This document shows positions 14,965 to 26,383 of a stretch of DNA of 64,000 nucleotides, piece after piece. The stretch is from Geosiphon pyriformis (Eukaryota > Glomeromycota > Glomeromycetes > Archaeosporales > Geosiphonaceae). Every line of letters begins with the position of its first letter. Within the stretch, counting starts at the first letter, position 1. Both the position numbers and the translations under genes were made by a program. The stretch spans positions 600,180-664,179 of the forward strand of contig JAAOMT010000299.1 of NCBI GenBank assembly GCA_016748015.1. Reading direction: 5' to 3'. The notes under the pieces are model-generated. The model was given only the letters and a program-made list of their open reading frames with translations, did not search any database and was not told where the DNA came from.

Positions 14965-16855
14965 TAGTTATTAAGGAGATTTCCAAAGAAAATGATCATT
15001 ACAGTTCTTTCTGAGTTTGGTCAAGTGGTATTGATTGATTTACAATTAATTGGGCTATAGCAAAAGACTGTAATAGAGTTTGCTAATCAGCTCAAACAAA
15101 TCAATTGATAATAAAGTGGTCATTCCTAATTGAAAAAAATTCAATGCATATGGCAAAAACTATAAAAGATTGGAATATTTAGATGTTTAGGAATCAATTT
15201 AGGGTGCTACTATTTATTCTGTCTGTAAAAACAACTGCTTATAATCTTGGTAATCTGTTAAAAAAAATTGGTAAAAAAACTTATATCATTAATTATTTAT
15301 TTGAATTTGGCAATAGAGTTTGATATACAGTAATTGAATTTGAATTAAAAAAAAATTGGAGTTAATTTTTTGCATAGAGCTGAGTAGTATCAAACTTTTT
15401 TGGACTAGAATAAATTTGGTTTATTGTAAAAAATATAAGTGTTTAGGTTATTTATTTCTAAAATGTGATTCTTTAAACACATTTATCTTTATGTTAAAAA
15501 AAATTTATAAAAAAAATATATCAAATAAAAATTGTCTTTAGCTGGCTCATCTATATACAAAAAAAAAAAATTTTATTATTTAATCTGCTGCTTTTAGTGG
15601 CAAGTTTTGGGTGCAAATAGTGTTATTAGTAATTTGCTTATTATTTTTTCTAGAATTATCTATTTTGATTCTGGTTTTGAATTAATTTTTCTTGGTGCTT
15701 TGTATATTAACAAGACTTTTTCTGTTATTTTGAATAATATATTTACTAATACTTATCTGGTTTTATTAGAACATTTTTTAAAACTTTTGGTTAATCAAGT
15801 GTTTAGTAACATATATAAACTAAGCAATATGGAATTAATGTCTTTAATGTTTATCTTCTAATCTTTTATTTCAGCTGTTTTAGTGTCTTTAAATTCAGAA
15901 TTAGATTTGGCCATAATTTTAAATAAACATTAAGTATTGTCTTTTTTCTTATCTTTAATTGTAGAAAACAAGTTTTTTAATTTAGATTTAAATAGCTCAA
16001 AAATTCTAACCACCAAAATTGATAGTCTGGAATCAAAAATAATTGTTCTTAAGATTTTTATTGGTTCAGTTTTAAAAAGATTAGATTAATTATGTGTTGA
16101 TTTAAGTTTCTTAATACATATTTTATTTTAATAAATAATTTTATTTGGAAAATAGCTATATGTAATATTAAAGACATAAACAATATGACTAAGCAAGAAG
16201 ATATAATTAGATAATATAATGAATCTGGAAATTAAGTTTCTATTGTTATTAAGACTAAGTTAAAAGAACAAATTAGACCTTAGATAAAAAATAAGTTTTA
16301 AGATGTAAAAGTTTTTGTTTCTGGTTTGAACACTGGTTATATAGATGCTAGAATAAAAATAATAATAAACAATACTTTAGCTTAACATATATACAAAGTT
16401 TCTAAAGTACTTAGTTACTTTATTTTAATTCATTTATTGTTTAATAACAAAATTTCAGTAACAATTTTAGGTCTGTATGCTGGTGTTTTAACTAATATAC
16501 AATTTGATTAAATCTACAAAATAAATTTTTGTATTATCAAGACAATTAATTCAAGTTCTTATGTAGTATTAAAAAGTAATTTCAATAAAAATGGGAAGAA
16601 ACAAAGTACAAATTACAAGAAATACTTTGATTTGAGTTTATGTAACTTTTTTTCAAATAAGTTAACTATCAAACTTTTAACATAGAGCAATTTAAGAAGT
16701 GCAAATAAAACTATTGACTTTATTTTTATTAGTAAATATCTTTTTTCAGCTGTGATAGATCAGAATGTTAACAGTATATTTAAATTTTTTGATACTAACC
16801 ACAAGACTATAACAATTTTTTTTGGCTTAAAAGTCTGATAAATAAATGCAATTGT
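14965..16855 (+). mobile_element. LINE-A copy 4, heavily decayed relic (ORF1 end and endonuclease part)
   Basis: The sequence is so AT-rich that no long frame survives, but translated pieces align in order with copy 3. Near 14970-15090 are VIKEIS, LSEFGQ and IDLQLIGL-QKTVIEF (ORF1 RRM end). A ruined zinc knuckle lies at about 15420-15470, and a Leu/Ser-rich tail at 15600-16100. From 16141 come WKIAICNIKDINNMTKQED (ORF2 start), VIKTKLKEQ, VTILGLYAGV, DFIFISKY and DTNHKTITI of the endonuclease. It stops abruptly where LINE-B copy 1 begins. Decay is far deeper than in copy 3, so it is the oldest insertion here. Confidence 0.7.
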
Positions 16856-17493
16856 GTGACTTTTTTTCTATTTTTAACTATTATTACATAATTTATTATG
16901 CCTTAAATTTGGAAAAATAAGTTTTTGCAAAGATATCTTTAATTATAATTAGTTTTTATTATTACAATAAACTTAAAAGTGTTTAATATTAATATCAACA
17001 GTGAAATAACAGCAGTTATATACAGAAGTACAAGTAAAAAGACTATTAACTATAAAGACCAAGTACAAGGAAACATTATTTCTATTACAGAAAAAAAAAT
17101 AACACAATTATACAAAATTCTACAACAATAAAAACCACAAAATCTATTATATTTACATTCAGATTTGAAATTGACAACAGACTATTTAGAAGTATAAACA
17201 CAAATAGTAAAAATAACACACCCTTCAAAAATGTCAATATAGCAAAAAAAACAGCTTCACATAAACAAGCAGCAGACTTTTTTCTAATAACAACCAACAG
17301 ACTAGAGAAAAAAATCAACAAAAAATACAAACATATTAAAAGAATAAATGTAAAAAACTTAATTAAAAAATTCAACCAAATAATTAAAGAAAATCTATCT
17401 AAAAACACAATTAACCAAACAACAACTTTGTTTTACAACTAATGTTTAACAAAGAAAAAATAGTAACAAATTTCAAATGAAAGCTTAAACTAG
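16856..17493 (+). mobile_element. LINE-B copy 1, decayed 5' end (5' UTR and start of ORF1)
   Basis: This aligns along its length with 53637-54280, the 5' end of LINE-B copy 3: same 5' UTR, then ORF1 pieces such as TFRFEIDNRLF, AADFFLITTNRLEKK and INKKYKHIKRINVK. Homology starts at the same point in both copies, which defines the family's 5' end. It is cut at 17493 by the Gy-A LTR. The sequence is much more AT-rich than copies 2 and 3, consistent with greater age. Confidence 0.75.
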
Positions 17494-18134
17494 TGTTATA
17501 GTTGAGACCTATACCTCTTATTAATTATCACATATATTAGCCACTGATGTCATATGATTAGTCACACTATTTTTAGAAAGTAATCATTGACCTGATCATT
17601 GACTACTTTTGATAACCATATAAGTGATAAATCTCTTAGCTGTAAAAAAGCATGTAATAACAAGCATCTAAATAATCAAGAATAAATAAAATAACAACTT
17701 TCATCTCAATCCTTTTCTTATCGCTAATTTCTCTTTTTCTACCTTTAAGTATCTAAACATTTTAAAGATAAAAGATTACTTGTTGGCCTTTTCCTAACAT
17801 ATATAATTGTAGCATTTGAAAATTATTTGAATAAATGTGACTGAAAAGCACAAGTTGATATCTGATATTAAATTCTAAGAGCACCAACATAAGGCATAGA
17901 ATTATACTAGTGGTGATCAATTGTTAACAGTATGGACTATTCCTCTACCTTCAGATTTCTCAGTTATCTTTGAAAAAAATAGCAATTGAGATATTTTATG
18001 AGACTGATCTCACACATTGAATCCATACTCATTTAATTTGCTCTTTAAAGTTGAATTCTCCTTTGATTATTTCTATCATCCTACAATCCTGTTCTCCCTT
18101 GCTATCTATTAGCTTGTTACTCCAACCCATAACA
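17494..18134 (+). repeat. Gy-A copy 1 5' LTR (641 bp)
   Basis: Bounded by TGTTATAG...CCATAACA inverted ends; it matches the 3' LTR at 44478-45154 and the Gy-A LTRs at 46993, 50395 and 58052 (the last three reversed). A 12-bp repeat (1.75 copies, 17580-17600) is followed by a TATA-like ATATAAG at about 17618. Confidence 0.9.
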
Positions 18135-18140
18135 TAAAAG

Positions 18141-18158
18141 TGGTGCTTCCTGTAAGGT
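18141..18158 (+). other. Gy-A copy 1 primer-binding site
   Basis: TGGTGCTTCCTGTAAGG begins 6 nt after the 5' LTR. A PBS starts with TGG because it pairs with the CCA end of a tRNA. Nearly the same bases follow the LTR in Gy-B and in Gy-A copy 2. I cannot name the tRNA. Confidence 0.65.
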
Positions 18159-18186
18159 TGTCAAAATCCACTTTGTTTTTTATTGT

Positions 18187-18957
18187 ATGAGTGATTATTC
18201 ATATCTGCCACAACAATCAGAAGAACACTTTAAAGCACACAACAAAAACGATCTAAACTTTATTGAACTCAATCCTTTGCCCTCCTGCTTGATTTGCTTT
18301 CCCATTGAAGAACAATCTAGCAGACAATTCCAAGACTTTTGGAACTGGTTCTTGAACAAGCATTCAGCTGAAACTTACACAGCTTATACAATCTATTACT
18401 TTGACCAAGCTTATTTTGAAGACAACTTTGAAAGAAGAAACAACAATATCAATTAGTTTTTATATTCTGCAACCTTTGAACAACAGCCCTCTGATTTTGA
18501 ATATCTGAATCATCAAATCCACATTTGGATTGCTGTTCATTAATCAACAGAAACTCCTCTTGAAACAGAAAAAAAAAGCTATCAAACTGCTTCTGTTTTT
18601 GATCCTTTCTCAAGTGAATCAGACCATTCTACACAAACAGTTACCTCAGAACCAATGGCTGTTAACCCCATGCAAGCAAACATTTTGGCCACTCTCCAAG
18701 GTATATAAACTGCTCTAGGGCAAAGAAACAACACCCCATTACCATTATTTAGAAGCGATGCACAAGATCCAATTGAATGGTTGGATGACTTTAAGAGAGC
18801 TGTTACAGCCAACTAATATGATAATGAATACAAGTTCTAAATGGTTGGTGGCTATCTTCAAGGCTCTTCTGAAGAAACAGATGTCAATGTTCATTACTAA
18901 ATAATCAGATAGATACCAACTAATGCTGGAGAAAAAAATACCTCTTTTACTACCCAG
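18187..18957 (+). pseudogene. Gy-A copy 1 gag, N-terminal part
   Basis: The ATG at 18187 starts MSDYSYLPQQSEEHF, identical in layout to the start of gag in Gy-A copy 2 (minus strand, 50342). Gag forms the virus-like particle. The segment is acidic and aromatic at first, then Gln/Ser/Thr-rich, then reaches the capsid block PIEWLDDFKRA and VGGYLQGS. Stops at about 18454, 18541, 18712, 18814 and later, plus a short deletion after LQGS relative to copy 2, disable it. The reading continues at 38991 on the far side of Gy-B. Confidence 0.85.
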
Positions 18958-19780
18958 TGTTACAGTTGATTATTTGAAGTCTCAAATCAAATAACAAACC
19001 TGTAACTTGATGCTCAATTGATATAATGTTGTTGGTAATATCTGAAGATTTTGGTTGAGTTCTTTGTATAATGGACAGAGATTCAATGGTGATAGTTTAT
19101 CTGTAGCTTCCTGAAACCACAGTTTCATCAATTTCTTTCTCAGCTTGATGGCTGGTATTCCTCCTAGTAAGCTATCCTCAATTGAGTGTTCTACCCTTAT
19201 TCCTGGGTCTTTTACCAGTCACATTTATTTTGACGTCAGTGCCCTGCGCATTAATCCTCAATAGAGTTAGTAAACAACAATAAAATCAAAGTAAGAAAAT
19301 AAAAAGAAAAGAAAATAAAGAAAGAAAAGAAATAAGCCAAGGCGATTTGCAAGTTAGTATTCTGTCAATAGCTGTGATCAAGAGCTATTGTTCCAGTGTG
19401 GTTAAGTGTCAATTACTATCAACATTTCATGTTGATAGTGGAAATGGATTTGAGATAACAAATAGTTATTTATTAGATGATTGTGATTTGAAGAGTTGCT
19501 TAGATTAAATTTAAACTGAGAGGTCTGTCTTTTCAGCTTCTAATCCTACTGCTATATATACATAATTTAGATTCCTCAATTCCTTAATTCTTCACAACAG
19601 GAATTCTGGGATTCCTGGAATTCTGCAATTCCTTTGAGAGAAATCCTGGAATTCTGGAATCCTGCAATTCCTTGTGAGAATTCTGTAATTCCTGAAAGGA
19701 ATCCTGGAATTCCACATTTTACTACATCTACTTCTAATTGGCTATGCTAATCTCTATTCTCTATATTTCTATGAGTAACA
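18958..19780 (-). repeat. Gy-B 3' LTR (823 bp)
   Basis: TGTTAC...GTAACA ends. Contains a perfect 11-bp-stem hairpin (19415-19439) and a cluster of GAATTC-type palindromic repeats (about 19600-19715). It is matched by the LTR at 38152-38990. An AAAAGGAGGAAA polypurine tract adjoins it at 19781-19794 on the minus strand. Confidence 0.9.
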
Positions 19781-19793
19781 TTATTTCCTCCTT

Positions 19794-20453
19794 TTAATAT
19801 TGAGCTCCATCGAAATTCAACTCTTTTAATTCCCCTTCTTGAAGTATTTCCTGGATTTTGTTTTCGAGAATTACTTGTGTTATTTGAGTTTGTAATTCTT
19901 CAAATTGAGCATTGGTAATTTTTCCCAATTGATTACTGGTAACCATATCTATTGCTTTGCTGAGTAAGAGTTCTGGTTAATTCTGGAATGCTGTGTGTAT
20001 TTGGTATATAGTTCGAGCTTGTGTAGATAAGTTGTTTTTCTCCACAAAATGTTCTAGTTGTTGTAGTATTGTTGTGTCAAATAACTGCTTTGTTTTATCC
20101 ATGTATAAGTTCTGGATATTCACGTATTGTCCCAAGTAAAAATAACAATAGTTTCTTAAAAATTGTTGTATTCACCAATTCCAAGTTTCCTTGGTCAACT
20201 CTTCATATATTGACTCTTTTGTCAATTCTTTTATTGCCACTTTTACTTTTGCAATGATTTTGTCAATGGTATTTTCTGGTTTTTTCTGTCTTCTGTGTTG
20301 TAATGTCTTTCTGGTATCTTGATATCAAATGGTTTGTTGATTAATTGTAATCTCCATTTCTTGGTGTTGGATCAATTGAAAAAGTTGTTGTGCTAGTGAG
20401 TGAATGTTGTCTGTAATTTCCATTTTTCTGATATTTCCTGTTGCATCTATCAT
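19794..20453 (-). pseudogene. Gy-B ORF3, unknown protein downstream of integrase
   Basis: An ATG at 20453 opens a 220-codon frame to TAA at 19794-19796, with three internal stops (one in the first third, one after ETWNW, one before PELLL). No known domain is recognised. It is rich in Gln, Ile, Leu and Lys, looks helical and soluble, and has no signal peptide or membrane segment. The C-terminal third (ARTIYQIHTAF ... LGKITNAQFEELQ) aligns with ORF3 of Gy-C and more weakly of Gy-A. After the TAA the same frame reads KEEIM across the polypurine tract into the LTR, as in the other two families. Its position resembles env, but its properties do not. Confidence 0.6.
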
Positions 20454-20483
20454 GTCTTTATATATTCTTTTGATGAATCAATT

Positions 20484-21861
20484 TTATGTGTTGTTGTCAA
20501 TTATAATGATTGGTTCCAAATCTCATGGAATTTTATCTGGTCAGACTAGTAATCTCTGTACTCCTAATTGTGGAATATTACTGGTAAAGGATAGTATAGT
20601 GTTGTGATATGGTTTCAGTTAATCTCCATGTGCTGCTTTGGTTAAAATTTTGTTATTCAGTCTCAATTTGTAAGCTTCATTTTCTAGAATTTTTTTTATG
20701 TGAAATAGTCCATCCCATTTGGGGTCAAATTTTCCACTCCATTGTTTTTCTGCTTTGGTATGATGTAAGAGTACTTTGTCTTCAATCTTGAATTCAACTG
20801 GTTTGTCTGGTAGTTGACTATCATGTCTTTTTTTCTGTTTTTTTTTGTGATTTTTGAATATTATCAGCTGCTTTTCTTCTTTTGTTTTCCAATGTTTCTA
20901 TTAAGTCATATGTTCTTCTCTACAATGTTTCTTGAAAATTTTCTTCTGTTATTGGTTCAGCTAGATATGTATTAATTTTTCTCTCTACTGGTAACATTGC
21001 TGTTCTCCCATACACTAATTCAAATGGTGTTGCTTGTGTAGTATCTTGTTCCATTGTCCAATAAGCAAATAGTACTAATGATATGAACAAATCCCAATTG
21101 TTCTGGTTTTCTTGGCTGAGCTTTACTATTGTTTTACACAATGTTTTATTGAATCTTTCAACTAATCTGTTGGTTTGTGGATGATATGGTGATAATAATG
21201 GTCTCTTAATTCCGAATCTTTGGCTCAATTCTGTTAATGTTCTGTTCACAAAATGCGTTCTTTGGTCTGATAACAATTCTTTTGGAGATCCATGTCGACA
21301 AATCAAATCCTGATGAACAAATTCAGCAATGGATTCTGCATCTGCTCTTTGAATTGCTTTTGCCTCTGGCCATTTAGTGAGATAGTCCATAGCTACTGCT
21401 ATGTATCTGTTTCCTCTGCTGGTGATTGTTAATGGTCCAACTAAATCAATTCCAATACAGTCGAATGGTTGTTTCACTTTGATTGGTCTTAATGATTCAC
21501 TGGGTCTTGTTCCTCTTTTTCGCTGACAAGCATTACAATTTTACACATATTGGATGATGTCTGGATATATTGATGGCCAATAGTATTTCTTTCTGGTTCT
21601 TTCCATGGTTGCTTTTTTATGAAAATGTCCTGCTGTTGGATTTGAGTGCATGTTGAATAATATTGTCTCTTTTTCTGGCTCTGTAATTACACTAGTTGGT
21701 TGATCTGAATCTTTTCTATTTTTTCAATAAAGTATATTTTGGTAAGTGATAAAATATTTGGATTGTTGTTTGATTCTTTTTTGTTCCGGTTGAGATAATT
21801 TCTCCTTGAACTGTTGAGTATCTATATAATGTTGAAGTTGTTGATATTTTTGTGTGTTCAT
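20484..21861 (-). pseudogene. Gy-B integrase ORF
   Basis: Integrase inserts the cDNA into the genome. The ATG at 21861 starts MNTQKYQQLQHY, comparable to MNLENYNNLKQY in Gy-C. The HHCC zinc region reads H...HFHKK...CNACQRK. The core has the first Asp in GIDLVGPL, the second in LLSDQRTHF and the Glu in NRLVERFNK, so the DDE triad is present in this copy although surrounding Gly residues are changed. The C-terminal part (KVLLHHTKAEKQWSGKF ... AHGD-LKPY) follows after a one-base shift in an A-run at about 20830. Stops remain (about 21540, 20600). Confidence 0.85.
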
Positions 21862-21922
21862 CTTTTGTTATATTTTTGTGGGTATTGTTTTGGTTTTGTT
21901 ATATTTTTGGGTTAAAATGTTT

Positions 21923-21990
21923 TTAGATTTGTTTCATTCGCAACAAACTGTCAGCATTTTCGTTGTTTTTTCCCTTTTTATAATGTATAG
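21923..21990 (-). pseudogene. Gy-B RNase H tail, left of the Gy-C insertion
   Basis: It reads HYKKGKNNENADSLLRMKQI then TAA (21923-21925), the usual H-x-x-G-K-x-N-x-x-A-D-x-L-S-R ending of Ty3/gypsy RNase H. The rest of RNase H lies at 31897-32171, on the other side of Gy-C. Confidence 0.75.
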
Positions 21991-22978
21991 TGTTATCAGA
22001 CAAAATTAGAGATATTGTTTAGCATAAAATTACCCTTATAAATTTTATCATTAATTAGCATATATTATTATTTCAAATTATCACTTATTACATTAGCAAA
22101 ATATCCGAAATTATCATTTAATTAATAACCCAATCTGTACATAACACAAATGTAACCCAATTGCGATGATCAATCATACAATATCCCGAACTATGTAACA
22201 TTCAAAAAGTTCGCCGAAATTTGTAAGAAATTTGCCGAAATAATTGATAGTTTGCCGAAATATCTAATAGTTTACAGAAATAACTTGTAGTTTGCCGAAA
22301 TGTATCTTTAGTTCAGCAAAATTATAGAAAATAGCAAAGTTTAAGTTCATAAAATAGTGTTATGACAAGTTGTATAAAAAAAGAGCTTCTTTTTTCGAGG
22401 AAATGTATCTTACTTTAGATTTAATAATTAGAATCATCCTTTACACACAAAAACAAAATAAATATCAAATAAATTTAAAAAGCCAAACTCTTAAATTATT
22501 TCCCTTAAAATTAACCAATTCCTATTAACAGTTGAAATTAATTAGCTATCAATTTCAGTAGACTGTTAAAACACTTTCAGGCCTGGATTCAAAATGACTT
22601 CTATAAATTATTAGTTTTACTTTTCTTTTACATTTTTTTTATTTTCTTTTATTTTCTTATTACAATCATTAAGATAGCCTACAGACGAGATTCCTGTAGA
22701 AGAGTTGACTTTTACAGCAAAGTAACTACACATATTTTGTGAACTTCCAGACGAGCAATTCCTGTGAAAAAATTGACGTTTACTACAATGTAACTACATA
22801 AAGTAACTGGCATGGAATTGGCCATTCCACTTATAAGCCCAGCAGTTCAAATTATAGAAGATAATTTGAAGATAAATTCAGTTACTGGAGGTTCAACCAC
22901 ATCCAGAAAACGTGAATTCACAGTAAACAGGTATCAACAACATTTAAAAAAAAAAGAGACCAAAAACCTCCAGTAACA
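21991..22978 (+). repeat. Gy-C 5' LTR (988 bp)
   Basis: TGTTAT...GTAACA. Contains about six TTTGCCGAAAT motifs at 20-bp spacing (22209-22322). It is matched base for base in length by 30909-31896, with differences mostly transitions. Confidence 0.93.
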
Positions 22979-22980
22979 TT

Positions 22981-22998
22981 TGGTGTTCTTCTACAGAA
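22981..22998 (+). other. Gy-C primer-binding site
   Basis: TGGTGTTCTTCTACAGAA starts 2 nt after the LTR. It differs from the Gy-A/Gy-B PBS after the first five bases, so a different primer tRNA is likely. Confidence 0.65.
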
Positions 22999-23022
22999 AC
23001 AACACAGCAAAACAACTTCAAA

Positions 23023-24930
23023 ATGGCGACCACACCAGATGCAACAACTCTAGAGTATTACCAGTTAATTTACACCCACTGCAAGCAAAGATTCAACATT
23101 CCAGACAGAATTGAAGTTGTCAAGAAATCAGTATACCAATACATTGAAAACCAACAATTATCTTTTTGAAAATTACAATATCTCAGAAGTTAGAAGCAAC
23201 CTTTACAATAATTTAGCACACTATTCACAGTTGGGAACTGAAGACCTTAACAGTGAAACACTTGCCACTTACTTTCAAGAACTTAATTTTAACATTATCA
23301 AGTACTGTGAAGAAACATATCCAGTGCAGTCTCAATACTTTATTGATTTTGAATCAGAGACAGAAACAAGCAACAAAAGCAAACACAAATTGAAGCAATA
23401 CTCAAAAACCACCCCAAATACTCTAATACTACCAAAAACAACTGCCAAACACTTACAAACACCTGAACAAGGAACCAGTTCAAAACTCCCACTCACCATC
23501 ACACCTTTTCTAGCTTCACTTGCACAAACACAAACACCTAATTCACTCTTGAATTGATTTGCGAGACCAGAAGATTTTACATTACTCAGAAATCCCATCA
23601 GACAGCAAGAACCCCTTCAAACTAATTCCAATCTTCTTGATTTTCTAGCTGAAAATCAAAGTAAACACTCTGAGACAGCAGCGAATGAAGAAAACAACTC
23701 TGAAATAACTGAAGAAGAATCAATAAACAGTGAAAATGAAGAAGACAAAATGACAGCATACATCACAAAAATCTCTGAATTTAATGAAAAAAACATTGAG
23801 ACCAGTCCCCAAGAATGGCTCGACCAAGTTACTAAAGCTGGAGATGCAAATAGATGGAATGCTGCCAAAATGTTAAGAACAATTCCCTACTTTCTCAAAG
23901 GAACAGCAGGAGAATGGTTTGAAAACTTGGCCACTCCATTTAATGATTGGAACGCTTTTAAAGCAGCCTTTCTTGAACAGTTTACTGACAATAATACCTC
24001 CATCACCCTTCAAAATTGTTTTTGCAATATCAAACAAGAACCCTCCAAATCTGTTATAACTTATATTGGGAAATTCAACAAACTTCTCAGACGAATTCGC
24101 CAACTCAAAACAAACAATTATTATTCTGATGCTCAAATCTTGGATCAATTTATCACTGGTTTAAAGGATAAACTGATTAAAAAGGTTTGCCCACATGTCC
24201 CAAAAGATTTAAACTTTGTTATTCAGCATGCAAAGAGATATGAAATGGCCATGGAAAAAGCCAATCATACAAAACTCGTGAACTTAGCCATTAGAGAAAC
24301 CAGCTCAGCAGCTGAAGAGAAAATTGACCAACTTGCAAAGAAAGTCAAAAACTATTTCACCAACCAACAACAACAGCAACCCCAAAGATATCAACCATTC
24401 CAAAGATGGAATCAAAACAACTTCACATCACCCTCTAATAACCAGCCTCAGAGTTGCCATTACTGTGGAATTCCTGGCCACTGGAAAAGAGATTGCAGAA
24501 AGCTACAATGAGACCAACAAAATAAGAGTAATCAACATTACCCTCCACTACAGCAATCTTATTATCAACTATCACCACCAGCTTACTATCTACCAAGACC
24601 CCAATATCAAAGTAACTATTATTAGCCTGCCCCACAGCCAATTTAACAGCAATACCAACAACCACCCACACAACATTATCAAGTGCCTGTTTGAAGATTA
24701 ATCTTGCAAAATCAATTTACACCACAAAACCGATACCAAGTAAACAACAATAGAATCAATTCAAACAACCAATTAGTTCCCCAAAATCCAGTTCAGTCAA
24801 GACCCACCCATTATCATACTCAACCCAGTTATTTAACAATGCCAGAAGAACAGAATTTTCACCATACTGCACCCTCGGAAGGTAGAGCTACAGCACAACA
24901 ATGAAACCCTTCTTATACTCCCACCACAAT
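23023..24930 (+). pseudogene. Gy-C gag (capsid and zinc knuckle)
   Basis: The ATG at 23023 starts MATTPDATTLEYYQL. A one-base shift near 23165 moves the reading to the frame used by the rest of the polyprotein. The retrotransposon capsid block is well kept (SPQEWLDQVTKAG, MLRTIPYFLKGTAGEWF, FKAAFLEQF, ITYIGKFNKLLRRI). The zinc knuckle is C-x2-C-x4-H-x4-C (CHYCGIPGHWKRDC, at about 24460-24500). A Gln/Pro/Tyr-rich tail follows with several stops and another local frame change at 24680-24705. There is no gag stop that looks ancestral; gag and pol share a frame. Confidence 0.88.
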
Positions 24931-25600
24931 CCCACCAGCCAGAATCGCTGAAAATGCCATCCTTTTAGATATATTCCCTTTTGAGTTTGAAACAAATGAG
25001 TCACCATTCCTGCTTAGCAATGCAGCTGTCAATAAACAAAAAGCAATCATGGCTATGTACACTAAAGCAGAAGTTGAAAGAAAGACAATTTGCTTGATTC
25101 TAAATAGTGGATCTGCCAGAAGCATTATCACCTACCAGTTAATGCAACAGTTGAAGAGAAATGTTGACTGACCAGCTCAAACAGTAATCGTCACTGCCGA
25201 TGGCATGAAAAAGACTCCAGTAGGAGAAATTGACAATTTTCTGTTCACTCTTGATGGAATCACCATTCCAGTCAAAGTTCTTGTAATAAACGTGCCTCAG
25301 TACCAAGCTCTCATTGGAAATGATTGGCTTCAAAAAGCCAATGCTAATCTGAATTGGGAGACACAAGAGTTAACAATTTCCTACCAAAGACAACACGCCC
25401 GGATACCTGCTACTTGTGGTACATTCAATAAATGCTCCGAAAAAGCCCCAGCTTTTGAATTCGAACCGGAAGAAGAAAAGCCCATCATTGAAACATTTAT
25501 GGCACTTGGATTAACCTCCAATTGGGCCAATGAAACTGAACAACAGTACTTTTCAACAAATGATTCTCTTGAAACAGAAGAACCAGTGACAACCGGATAG
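24931..25600 (+). pseudogene. Gy-C aspartic protease
   Basis: This retropepsin matures the polyprotein. The catalytic motif, normally (L/I)-D-S-G or D-T-G, reads LILNSGSARSIIT, so the catalytic Asp is Asn in this copy. The downstream flap and second strand (VTADGMKKTPVGEIDN...VPVKVL...YQALIGNDWLQKA) are typical of Ty3/gypsy proteases. A TGA at about 25168 replaces an Arg-like position. The domain is followed by a Trp/Asn-rich linker up to the TAG at 25598. Confidence 0.85.
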
Positions 25601-26383
25601 AATGTCTCCTATTCAAAACCAGAACCACGAAAACAACGCCCCTACATTCCACTCAAATACAAGGACTGTCACAAAAAACTCTTCTCAATGAGAGCCTGCA
25701 TTTCACCTGAAGAAAAATATGAAAATCATACTTGTTATTACTACAATGCTTGTCATAAAGAATGATGGGGCCATCTAATAAAAAGAAGCAGAAAATAGGA
25801 TAACACCTCTTGTTTGACTTGTGGAGATATACTACCAGAAGAATACAATTGAATTGATGTAGCAATGAGAGAAGGAGTTTGTAATCAGATCTGCCAATAT
25901 GTTTTATCAATTTCAGAAAAAGTAAAAAGAGAAACACCCTTTGATGCAGCATACAACAGTGCTCTTAACAAACTGTACCATTATCTTCATAATGCTGAGA
26001 TGATTTTCGACCTAGCAATGACATTAATTAATGGAGCTACCAAAGAAGATGTCCGTCAAATGAAGAAAGCAGAATACATTGAATACACTATGGAATTAGC
26101 TGGATTTGATTACGAAGATGAAGTAAAAATCTACCACCAAATTGCAAGTCACACCTACCCAACCCAAGAAGCTCAAATTCTACGATTAGAGCAAATAAAC
26201 ATTAGGCTATGTGAAGAATGCATTATGCCTTGTGATGAACAGTGGTGTCCTGAATGCTACGCTCTTAACATCCCTTTGCCCAGCAAAAGTGATGAGAACG
26301 AAATTGAATTTGGAGAACCTGAAGCAATAGAAGAAATTGAAACAACACCCATCTATCTTATCGAAAATCAGCCTGCCTTATAA
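25601..26383 (+). pseudogene. Gy-C cysteine-rich module between protease and dUTPase
   Basis: No known family is recognised. Paired cysteines occur in four groups: CYYYNACHKE, SCLTCGDILPEE, GVCNQICQYV and, after a helical stretch of about 90 residues, LCEECIMPCDEQWCPECY. The spacing suggests two or more zinc-binding knuckles or ribbons. Gy-B has the same groups in the same order (34320-35111 minus), so this is a real module and not noise. Stops at about 25764, 25801 and 25850 break it here. A nucleic-acid or protein-binding role is possible but unproven. Confidence 0.6.
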
